A stretch of 64,000 nt of DNA from Paucibacter sp. Y2R2-4 (lineage in GTDB: Bacteria; Pseudomonadota; Gammaproteobacteria; Burkholderiales; Burkholderiaceae_C): NCBI RefSeq assembly GCF_025717535.1, contig NZ_JAJIRO010000003.1, forward strand, positions 310,001 through 374,000, given 5' to 3'. Both the position numbers and the translations under genes were made by a program. The notes under the pieces were generated by a model. It was given only the letters and a program-made list of their open reading frames with translations, had not been told where the DNA came from and did not search any database. Below, one piece after another: positions 51,560 through 58,405 of the stretch; position 1 is the first letter of the stretch; each line of letters begins with the position of its first letter.

Positions 51560-51670
51560 GCCTAACCATCCGTTCGAGTCGACTTGCATCGGCCGGCCTC
51601 TCCAAGCCCCCATTTCATTCTGGGCCTTCCGCGCCCGGCCGCAGCTCGCGGCTCAACTTCGACGTTAGGC
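51560..51670 (+). repeat. attC 24 (111 bp)
   Basis: CATTTCATTC family. R'' GCCTAAC, R' GTTAGGC. Confidence 0.93.
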
Positions 51671-51686
51671 CTCCGAAAGAAGTTTC

Positions 51687-52589
51687 ATGTTCTTCACCGA
51701 TTTGATGGCCCACTGCACAACGCGCATTGAGTGCGTGTTTCCAGATGGCAAGACGAGCACCGGCACTGGGTTCTTCATGACCTTGTGCGAGTCCGGTGAC
51801 AGATCTGTGCCCGTCTTGGTCACAAACAAGCACGTCGTTATGGGAGCGCAAAGGGGAGCATTCTGGCTAACCCTCCGAAAGAGTGGAGGAACCGCCCCTG
51901 ACATCGGAAATCATCACTCCTTTGAACTGCCAAATTTTGCATCGCATTGGCACTTTCACCCAAGCCTCGATCTGGCCGTCATGCCAATCAATCCACTTGT
52001 TGAGCAGAGCCGCAGCACTGGTCATGAGTATTTCTTTGCACCGTTGTCTACAACCCTGATTGCGACGCAAGCCGATCTAGCGGACTTGCCGGCCTTGATG
52101 GACATAGTGCTCGTCGGCTATCCAAATGGACTTTGGGACAAGACCAACAACCAACCACTCTTCCGCAGCGGCATCACCGCCACCCATCCAGAGCTTGAAT
52201 ACAACGGAAAGCCTGAGTTTTTAATCGACGCAGCTTGCTTCAACGGGTCGAGCGGTTCGCCAGTTTTTCTCGCTCAGATCGGAAGAACTATGTCGAGATC
52301 AAAGGGAGTCATGATCGGCCCGTCAGTCGTCAAGCTTTTAGGTGTTTTGTATGCCGGCCCCATGCACATGGCTACAGGCGAAATTGTGGCCGTGCCGATT
52401 GGCACTCGTGACATAGTCGTTACGGCGATTCCGAACAACCTCGGATTAGTAATATCGGCAAAAGAACTTTTGGACTTTGAGCCCATTCTCAACTATCTAG
52501 CGACCAATCAACGCAGGCCTGGGCGCAACGAAGCCTGCCCTTGCGGCAGCGCGAAGAAGTACAAGGACTGTCATGGTGCCCTTTCATGA
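51687..52589 (+). CDS. Cassette 25: trypsin-like serine protease with SEC-C tail
   Basis: 300 residues. The chymotrypsin-fold triad is visible: His49 (LVTNKHVVMG), Asp95 (PSLDLAVMPI) and Ser189 (FNGSSGSPVF). No signal peptide is seen, so it is probably cytoplasmic. The last 20 residues form a SEC-C zinc motif (GRNEACPCGSAKKYKDCHG). This is the largest cassette product here. A protease coupled to a SEC-C knuckle suggests targeting to a ribosome- or translocon-linked partner. Confidence 0.8.
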   Translation: MFFTDLMAHCTTRIECVFPDGKTSTGTGFFMTLCESGDRSVPVLVTNKHVVMGAQRGAFWLTLRKSGGTAPDIGNHHSFELPNFASHWHFHPSLDLAVMPINPLVEQSRSTGHEYFFAPLSTTLIATQADLADLPALMDIVLVGYPNGLWDKTNNQPLFRSGITATHPELEYNGKPEFLIDAACFNGSSGSPVFLAQIGRTMSRSKGVMIGPSVVKLLGVLYAGPMHMATGEIVAVPIGTRDIVVTAIPNNLGLVISAKELLDFEPILNYLATNQRRPGRNEACPCGSAKKYKDCHGALS

Positions 52590-52599
52590 ACTCGCGGAT

Positions 52600-52710
52600 G
52601 CCTAACCCATCGCGCAACCGGACCCGCAACGGCATGCCGCCTTCGGGCCTCATTTCATTCTTGCCCTGCGGCGTCCTGCCGTCGCGGGCCGGTTAGCTCA
52701 AACGTTAGCG
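52600..52710 (+). repeat. attC 25 (111 bp)
   Basis: Third long family (GGACCCGCAACGGCATGCCG...CATTTCATTCTTGCCCTGCG). R'' GCCTAAC, R' GTTAGCG. CGGATGCCTAAC complements the left end GTTAGGCCTCCG with one mismatch. Confidence 0.92.
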
Positions 52711-52712
52711 AG

Positions 52713-53060
52713 ATGCGTACTCCGCTTGTACTATCGGCGATTCTGCTTGCTGCTTCGGCAAGCGCTGCGCCCTATCGTGGCCACTTGTATGTTGGTCCTG
52801 AGAATGAGGCTTTCTATCCTTGCGGCAGCAAAACAGGCTATTGGTTTCTATCCAACGAGGCTGTGCGTGAGCAACTCTTGTCTGAAGGGGGCGCAAAGGC
52901 TGACTCGCTTTCGGAGCAAGGGGTGTACGTGGAAGTCGATGGTCGTGTGGGCAGAAGAATCAAGCAGACATATGGGCACGCACACTCGTATCCCGCGTAC
53001 TTTCATATTCGGCGCATCTATGCAGTACATAGACTTTCAGAACGTGGCTGCAAGCGCTAA
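52713..53060 (+). CDS. Cassette 26: secreted hypothetical protein
   Basis: 115 residues. Signal peptide MRTPLVLSAILLAASASAAP; the mature start YRGHLYVGPENEAFYPCGSK resembles the first strands of NlpE/META-like small beta proteins, weakly. The stop is inside R''. Confidence 0.6.
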   Translation: MRTPLVLSAILLAASASAAPYRGHLYVGPENEAFYPCGSKTGYWFLSNEAVREQLLSEGGAKADSLSEQGVYVEVDGRVGRRIKQTYGHAHSYPAYFHIRRIYAVHRLSERGCKR

Positions 53061-53111
53061 CCCATTGCTGGAGCGGACGTCTACGCCGTCCACTCAGCGT
53101 TAACGTTAGGC
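53055..53111 (+). repeat. attC 26 (57 bp)
   Basis: R'' CGCTAAC, R' GTTAGGC, arms GAGCGGACGTC / GCCGTCCACTC. Confidence 0.9.
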
Positions 53112-53115
53112 ATTC

Positions 53116-53469
53116 GTGAAGACATTGTTGCGGCCTAGACTTGCACAGCTTGCGGCGCTTTTGAGTGCTATTGCGAGCTGGGCGTTCGTCGCTTGGCTGT
53201 TTCTGCTTGTCTTTTCTGAATCTAGGCCGCAGATCGCACTAGGGCTGGGTCTCTGCCTCTCACTATGGCTGAGCGCAATTTTGGCCCGATTGCCTCTGAG
53301 ATGCCCACACTGCCACAAGCGTATTGGCTTCACAGTCGAGTCCTCTACTGGACCAAACTGGAAGAGCGGCAAAGAACAGTTTTTCCCGATGAGGGCATTG
53401 CGCTTCAAGCAAGTAGACTGCCCGCACTGCCATGCAACGGTTTCACTGGAAGTCAAACGCAATGCCTAA
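53116..53469 (+). CDS. Cassette 27: membrane protein with C-terminal zinc ribbon
   Basis: 117 residues from a GTG at 53116, 4 bp after R'. Two membrane helices (LAALLSAIASWAFVAWLFLL; IALGLGLCLSLWLSAILARL), then a zinc ribbon CPHCHKR...CPHCHAT. The order is the reverse of cassettes 1, 10 and 13. The stop is inside R''. Confidence 0.68.
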   Translation: MKTLLRPRLAQLAALLSAIASWAFVAWLFLLVFSESRPQIALGLGLCLSLWLSAILARLPLRCPHCHKRIGFTVESSTGPNWKSGKEQFFPMRALRFKQVDCPHCHATVSLEVKRNA

Positions 53470-53574
53470 CCTTGCGTTCGAGCCGCCTCGCAACGACTGG
53501 TCACTCCAGGCCCCCATTTCATTCTGGGCCTTTCGTGCCCAGCCGCCGCTCGCGGCTCAACTTCGACGTTAGCC
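53464..53574 (+). repeat. attC 27 (111 bp)
   Basis: CATTTCATTC family. R'' GCCTAAC, R' GTTAGCC. CAATGCCTAAC complements the left end GTTAGGCATTCG. Confidence 0.93.
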
Positions 53575-53577
53575 CTC

Positions 53578-54099
53578 ATGTCCTTCTCCAGTATTCGTTT
53601 GAAAACGCCTGTCGGCGATCTTCAGGTTTCTGTGGATTTGCTGGCTGGCTTTCAGCCTGAGGCATCGCTTGAGATCTTCGCTTTTGAACCAGTCCTGCCG
53701 CAAGGAATGTCTGTCGCTGCCTGCTTCGCTGTTGTGCTTCACCTGCCTGGCGGAGAAATTGATGCACAGGTTCGATTGATTGCAACGTTGTTACCTGTGG
53801 TTCCGGTAGAAGGTGGGGCGGAAACCGGACAGGGGCTGGAAGCGCAGTCATGGCGCGGAGAGAAACACTTGGTATTGGTAGGAACTGAGGACGCGGAGTT
53901 CCTTGAAGCACGACTGCCAAGTCAAATACGCTTAGCGAACGACTCATTTGCCTATGAGCCTCATTCCTTTTCTTTGAATTTCACCCGCACCCGAGGGGCC
54001 ATTCCTGTAGAAGTTCACTTATGGTGGCCTGGAACGAACTTCCTGAACCGCAGGAGTGTTCGTGCTGGTACGCAGTCGACCAAGTGCATGCATCGGTAG
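53578..54099 (+). CDS. Cassette 28: hypothetical protein
   Basis: 173 residues, soluble, beta-rich (GDLQVSVDLLAGFQPEASLE; SFSLNFTRTRGAIPVEVHLW). The ATG at 53578 is 3 bp after R'. An alternative reading near the end (ECSCWYAVDQVHA in another frame) raises the chance of a late frameshift, unproven. Function unknown. Confidence 0.6.
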   Translation: MSFSSIRLKTPVGDLQVSVDLLAGFQPEASLEIFAFEPVLPQGMSVAACFAVVLHLPGGEIDAQVRLIATLLPVVPVEGGAETGQGLEAQSWRGEKHLVLVGTEDAEFLEARLPSQIRLANDSFAYEPHSFSLNFTRTRGAIPVEVHLWWPGTNFLNRRSVRAGTQSTKCMHR

Positions 54100-54112
54100 T
54101 CAGCGCGCTGAG

Positions 54113-54223
54113 GGCTAACCGGTCACTCAACTGGACCCTACACGGCGCCGCGCCTTCGGGCATCATTTCATTCTTGCCCTGCGGCACTTCGCCGCTCCGG
54201 GCCGATTAGCTTCAACGTTATGC
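54113..54223 (+). repeat. attC 28 (111 bp)
   Basis: Third long family. R'' GGCTAAC, R' GTTATGC. CTGAGGGCTAAC complements the left end GTTAGCCCTCAT except the last base. Confidence 0.92.
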
Positions 54224-54226
54224 CGC

Positions 54227-54841
54227 ATGAAGATCTACCTCGAAAGCCTCGACAAAGCCGCCTATTCCGAGTTTAGTAAGAGCATTCGCGGCGCGCCCGG
54301 AGCAGCAGGCTTTCTGCCGTTTGCCCGATCCAGAGGTCACTCTGATTCAATGATCGACAAGGTGTCTGGCGCTCATCTGTTTGGCACAAAGCCTGGTGAT
54401 GCGCCGTTTGCTTTCCACCTCATAGTCTTCCCTGGATTGCAGCAGCAGCAAATTGCAAGTTACCAGAGAGAGCGAAATGTATGCATCCCGAAGCAAATGC
54501 AGAGGCTATATCTAAGGTTCAACGGCCTTCGATTTAGTCGACTTTGTGTTTATGGCCTCAAAAATTCTGCGTTTCAACCAATGCCAAACGCCGATGCGGC
54601 GTATGTACCTGTTGATGTGTACATCGAGCTTGAAGATGCGCGCCGGAGGCGAACGCCGTACATAGACAGGTTCCCCGTTGGGTCGGTACTCTTACCAACG
54701 GAAAAGTTTGCACACTTGGTTCTCACAGAGAACGCCGAAGTTGACCTGATTGAAAGCACTGGAGAAGTCATTCGAAAATACGATTCGCTCGACCTCGCAA
54801 TTCGCGGCGAAGCAACTTTGATTACTGAAAATGCAGCATAA
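54227..54841 (+). CDS. Cassette 29: possible SMI1/KNR4-like protein
   Basis: 204 residues. PKQMQRLYLRFNGLRFSRLC with VYGL is the usual SUKH/SMI1 pattern (P-x-L-xx-LYxxxNG), and a late VLTENAEVDLIESTGEVIRK fits loosely. SUKH proteins often act as immunity proteins against toxins; no toxin is next to it. It is the last cassette. The stop is inside R''. Confidence 0.6.
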   Translation: MKIYLESLDKAAYSEFSKSIRGAPGAAGFLPFARSRGHSDSMIDKVSGAHLFGTKPGDAPFAFHLIVFPGLQQQQIASYQRERNVCIPKQMQRLYLRFNGLRFSRLCVYGLKNSAFQPMPNADAAYVPVDVYIELEDARRRRTPYIDRFPVGSVLLPTEKFAHLVLTENAEVDLIESTGEVIRKYDSLDLAIRGEATLITENAA

Positions 54842-54946
54842 CCAGTCGCTCAACTGGACCCGCAACGGCATGCCACGGCTGGCCGTCACTTCATTCTCGG
54901 CCAGCCGCGTCCTGTCGCTGCGGGCCGGTTAGCTTCAACGTTGAGC
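54836..54946 (+). repeat. attC 29, last site of the array (111 bp)
   Basis: Third long family. R'' GCATAAC, R' GTTGAGC. GCAGCATAAC complements the left end GTTATGCCGC with one mismatch. No further attC follows; the array ends here. Confidence 0.92.
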
Positions 54947-55276
54947 GACAGCATTCGGGCGCTGCAACACAGGCGGGCAACGTCAGCTTTCGGGTCTCAA
55001 CTTCCTCGTGGTGATCTGACGCGAGTTTCCGCTACGGGCACATCACCGACGTCCATGCAGACTCCAAGCGAGGCCTGCTAATCCCGAAAGCAAGTGAGAT
55101 TTATGGCCTGCCCCTCGCGCCGGTCAGCGAATGGCGCCCATGCGCCGATCATGGATTGGCTCCAATATGCAGGTCGGTGACAGCCCACCCCATTGCGGTG
55201 CTCATAGTGCTTAGTTGGCATGGCTTGACCCGTGTTAGCGTGCGGTCCCCGGATCACAAAACTCGGTCGCTTGCCA
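54947..55276. other. Right flank of the integron, no gene
   Basis: 330 bp without gene-like ORFs. It contains one copy of the dispersed repeat (55023-55043, GAGTTTCCGCTACGGGCACA). The junction with the chromosome must lie between here and 55277. Confidence 0.5.
55023..55043 (+). repeat. Dispersed repeat copy
   Basis: GAGTTTCCGCTACGGGCACA, a variant of GAACTTCCGCTATGGGCACT found at 59972; four other copies lie near 37982, 58090, 58152 and 59972. Confidence 0.5.
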
Positions 55277-56026
55277 ATGTCCTCCCTTGTAGCCGCCACT
55301 TTCAAGGCTTTCCGCCCGGCACGCCTGGCTGCCTTGCTTCTGCCAGCGGCGCTGTTGAGCGCCTGTGAAACGGTAGCGCCCTTGCAGGTGCTGGTGCCTG
55401 AAGAGGTGCAGCAGCGAGCGCAGCTGTGCGCCATGCAAAGCAAGAAGGCGGACGGGCAGCCGGGGCGCAGCGCCTGCGGCCACCAAGCCGCTCAAACGGG
55501 CGGTACCAGCAGCTGGACCGACACCGACAACTGGGACCTCGGCTTGCTGGGCCAGCGCAAGACCTCGCGCGTGGCCAAGTTCAATTTTGAGTTCACTCCC
55601 GCTGGCGGCCCAACAGAGCGCTGGCGTTGCGAAACCAAGGAGCGAGAGTTCTCCAAGCATGTGGTGCAGTTGCCAGTCGCTCAGAGCCAAGATCGCGAGC
55701 TGAGCTGCACCTACGAAGGGCCCCATGGCACCGAGCAACTCCGCCACAGCAGTCTTCAGGGCGACACGGTGATCTGGACCTTGGGCGGCCAAGAGGAGAC
55801 CTGGACGATGGTGGGCATTTCGGCCTGGCGCTCGGGCGAGCGCGAGGGCAATTTTGTGATGCCCATGGCCTGGTGCTTGCGTAACGCTCAAGGGCAGTGG
55901 ATGTCTTGCCATGACCGTTGGCGCCGCCCCGGCAGCTTTTGGATGATGCCCCTGGATTCGGCACTAGCCGCTCGCCGTGCGGCTTTGCTGGCCTTGGCAC
56001 CGCTGGACCTCGAGCCCCTACGTTGA
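55277..56026 (+). CDS. Lipoprotein of unknown function
   Basis: 249 residues from the ATG at 55277. The lipobox is ALLSAC with the Cys near residue 31. The mature part is beta-rich with several Cys (CAMQSKK, SACGHQA, WRCETKE, LSCTYEG, WCLRNAQ, MSCHDRW) that may pair in the periplasm. GC and codon use match the chromosome. A small anchored protein follows 21 bp later, so the two may be co-expressed. Confidence 0.65.
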   Translation: MSSLVAATFKAFRPARLAALLLPAALLSACETVAPLQVLVPEEVQQRAQLCAMQSKKADGQPGRSACGHQAAQTGGTSSWTDTDNWDLGLLGQRKTSRVAKFNFEFTPAGGPTERWRCETKEREFSKHVVQLPVAQSQDRELSCTYEGPHGTEQLRHSSLQGDTVIWTLGGQEETWTMVGISAWRSGEREGNFVMPMAWCLRNAQGQWMSCHDRWRRPGSFWMMPLDSALAARRAALLALAPLDLEPLR

Positions 56027-56047
56027 GCCATATTCAGAGACAAGAGC

Positions 56048-56572
56048 ATGTTCAATTCCAAGGCTTCCACATCAGCGCCCGGCAAGTCACGCATGTGGGC
56101 CTCGGTGACGGCCATTCGCACCCGCACCATGGTCGTGTCGGTCTGCGCACTAGCCGCGACCCTGTGGCAGGGCTATGCCATCCAGAAGCACAATCGCCTG
56201 ATGGTTCAGCCCATTCTGGACACTGAGATCAACACCGAGCAAAACGGCAATTGGATTGTGCTGGTGCAAAACAACGGCCTGGGGCCAGCTCGTGTCAGCC
56301 ATGCAGACATTCGGGTCGACGGTCGGCCCATGGCCACCATCGGCGATGCCGCCAAGGCCTTGGGCTTGCGTTCGGTCTGCACGGGTACAGGCAATCTGGT
56401 GCACTTCTACCGGGTCAACCAACGCCAGCAGGTCTTGTCAGGGCATGAGGCCTGCGGCATGTCGGCCGAAGCCCTGACGGCCATGCTCAAGCGACTGTCC
56501 ATCACCTTGCACTACGAGTCGCTGTACGGTGACAAGGCCAGCCTGAAGGTGCTGAGCGATGACAACAACTGA
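56048..56572 (+). CDS. Membrane-anchored hypothetical protein
   Basis: 174 residues. A basic N-terminus and one helix (TMVVSVCALAATLWQGYAIQ, residues about 27-46), then a globular part with VQPILDTEINTEQNGNWIVL and NNGLGPARV, a pattern often seen in small anchored proteins of unknown role. Probably cotranscribed with the lipoprotein upstream. Confidence 0.6.
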   Translation: MFNSKASTSAPGKSRMWASVTAIRTRTMVVSVCALAATLWQGYAIQKHNRLMVQPILDTEINTEQNGNWIVLVQNNGLGPARVSHADIRVDGRPMATIGDAAKALGLRSVCTGTGNLVHFYRVNQRQQVLSGHEACGMSAEALTAMLKRLSITLHYESLYGDKASLKVLSDDNN

Positions 56573-57000
56573 GCACCTCTGAGAAAGCTGGCCGCTGCGC
56601 CATGGCGCAGGGAGTGGAAAATCTCAGCTCGGCTTTCGGGCCACGATTAAGGTGCTTAGGGGATAGCCCGCAAGCCCCACCCCCAGGCCACGCGATCTAA
56701 GCGCGAGTAAGCGCGAGGGTCTGGCCTTGAGGTTAAAGGCCTGACCCTAGCCCCGAAACGCAGCCGCTGCTGGGCACCTGCGCGGGAATCGATATCACAT
56801 CGACATCGGCGCGGCCAAGGCTCGCCTGCGGGCGATGCACGCCAAGAAGCGCGTGCCGACGCTGATGAAGCTCGTCGCGCGCCTTGCGAAGAACAAGACT
56901 TGAATGTGAAGTGAAGGGCGGGTGGAGTGAGAATTCTGGCCTGAGCGTTGCCCTTACGCTGCGCAGCTCAAGGCCTTCCACCAACTCCGTTTGGACGAAC
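56573..57000. other. Gene-free stretch with a possible coding remnant
   Basis: 428 bp. Near 56790-56903 a short frame reads HIDIGAAKARLRAMHAKKRV and LMKLVARLAKNKT to a stop, with no start; it could be the tail of a lost gene. The rest shows no RNA or regulatory element that I recognise. Confidence 0.35.
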
Positions 57001-57879
57001 ATGTCTTCAACTCCCTTTCAGACCCGCACCACCGCAGCGCTCGGGCTCATCGGCGCTCTGGCCCTGAGCGCCTGGTTCTGGTGGCCTGCCAGCAGCGACA
57101 CCGTGCCGATATCCAAAGAAGGACAAGCCGTGGCGACAGCGCCCAAGGCTGCAGAAGCTATGCCTGCAGCGCCTGCGCCCTTGCCTGTTGGGAACACCGC
57201 CGTGGCGGCCTCAGCGACCCGGGAGTCAACCCGCCCATCTGAGGCTTCGCCGATTGGCTCGGAAGGCTACGGTCCACACATCGACCGCGCCCGTGACAGC
57301 GTGGGCCCCAAGGCCGCATGGCAAGCCGTGGCCTGGTTGCAGGCCTGCCGCCAGAACGCCATGATCATGCAGCATTACCAGCAAGCGCGTGACAACGGCG
57401 CCGTGCCCGAGCTTATGACGCGGCTGCTCGTGGAGACTCAGACCGAAGCGCGGCGCTGCCAGACCGTCACGGCACAACACCAGGCCCTGCTGCCAGAGCT
57501 GACCTTGCGGGCCATGCGCGGTGGCATCGCTGGCGCGGGCGCTGCCTATGCCGGCGAGCAGCGTTTCGAGCAGGCCGACGCGGCCCTGCAAGCGGAGCTG
57601 CGCAGTGCGATCCGGCGCGACGCCAATGCCGGCGAAGGCACGACCCTGATCAACGCCGCGCTCTCGGACGCCGGCTGGGGCCTGAGCTATGAGGAAAGGC
57701 TGAGCTATCTGCTCGCCTTCGGTCTACTCTCACCGGGCGGGCCGCAGCACCTGCAAGCCCTCGACCAGAGCGGCCAGATCAAGATGCCGGCGCCCAACAG
57801 CGCACAGGCTGTTGCCGCCAAGGCCGCGGCGCAGAAGATTGCAGACGCCGCCAAGGCGAAAGCTGCTTCGAGACCTTGA
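57001..57879 (+). CDS. Membrane-anchored hypothetical protein
   Basis: 292 residues from the ATG at 57001. One N-terminal helix (AALGLIGALALSAWFWWP), an Ala/Pro-rich linker (residues about 45-85), then a helical domain (AWQAVAWLQACRQNAMIMQH) and an Ala/Lys-rich end. No family recognised. An in-frame extension to 56884 is possible but lacks sense. Confidence 0.6.
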   Translation: MSSTPFQTRTTAALGLIGALALSAWFWWPASSDTVPISKEGQAVATAPKAAEAMPAAPAPLPVGNTAVAASATRESTRPSEASPIGSEGYGPHIDRARDSVGPKAAWQAVAWLQACRQNAMIMQHYQQARDNGAVPELMTRLLVETQTEARRCQTVTAQHQALLPELTLRAMRGGIAGAGAAYAGEQRFEQADAALQAELRSAIRRDANAGEGTTLINAALSDAGWGLSYEERLSYLLAFGLLSPGGPQHLQALDQSGQIKMPAPNSAQAVAAKAAAQKIADAAKAKAASRP

Positions 57880-58089
57880 TCTCCCCGGCCGGAGCTCAGA
57901 AGCTGTCGGCCAACAGGCAGGATCGCTTGGCCTAGACTTGCGTTTTGTTGCGTTCGGCAGAGCGAACCGGCAGTGAGCAGCACGGAGAATGCCTGCGATG
58001 CCCCTTAGCGGCTACCGTTTGAGAGGAGCGAGGTCAGGCCTTAAATCTCAAGGTCGCATCCACGCCATGACGACATTTTGGCTGGCCAG

Positions 58090-58118
58090 CGAACGACCGC
58101 TCCGGGCACGGAGCTGCC
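58090..58118 (+). repeat. Dispersed repeat copy
   Basis: GAACGACCGCTCCGGGCACG then GAGCTGCC aligns with GAACTTCCGCTATGGGCACT then TTGCTGCC at 59974. Confidence 0.5.
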
Positions 58119-58151
58119 GAAGGCCCGCTGGCTTGAATCTCGATGGACAGG

Positions 58152-58176
58152 TCAGTGCCCATAGCCGAAGTTCGCT
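58152..58176 (-). repeat. Dispersed repeat copy, inverted
   Basis: The minus strand reads GCGAACTTCGGCTATGGGCA followed by CT, one base from the 59974 copy over 20 positions. Confidence 0.6.
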
Positions 58177-58405
58177 GGACAGCAGCGATGTTCACTTTTT
58201 GGACGGCGGCCGCGGTTTGTTCGGTAGCTTTCAATCTGCGTGCGCCAAACCTGCCTTTGGCTGCCATGCCTTGGACAACAGTTCAGTTTGGGTAATTTGC
58301 ACGCTCGGGTTTCGCTCCGATTTTTGCAAACGATCCGATGTGAGCACCACCGCAAAAGCCGGTCCTCACTAGAATGCCCAGCACAACAAGACAAGGGCTT
58401 CAGGG

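Larger units (their letters stand above)
57880..58405. other. Intergenic stretch with two repeat copies
   Basis: 526 bp, ORFs not gene-like. It holds a direct copy (58090-58118, GAACGACCGCTCCGGGCACG) and an inverted copy (58152-58176, AGTGCCCATAGCCGAAGTTC) of the dispersed repeat. Confidence 0.5.

Noticed and set aside
54021-54209. ORF with ECSCWYAVDQVHA overlapping the end of cassette 28
   Set aside because: Suggestive of a late frameshift, but it continues through attC and there is no homologue at hand to prove it.
38684-54946. CRISPR array
   Set aside because: The repeats are 57-111 bp, imperfect, palindromic, and separated by whole genes with GTTRRRY ends; these are attC sites.
38684-54946. 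REP/BIME or insertion-sequence ends
   Set aside because: The strict core motifs and the complementarity between each R'' and its cassette's left end are specific to integrons. No transposase is present.
57989-58372. 127-codon ORF before the TPR gene
   Set aside because: It runs over two copies of the non-coding repeat in both directions and has no protein-like pattern.
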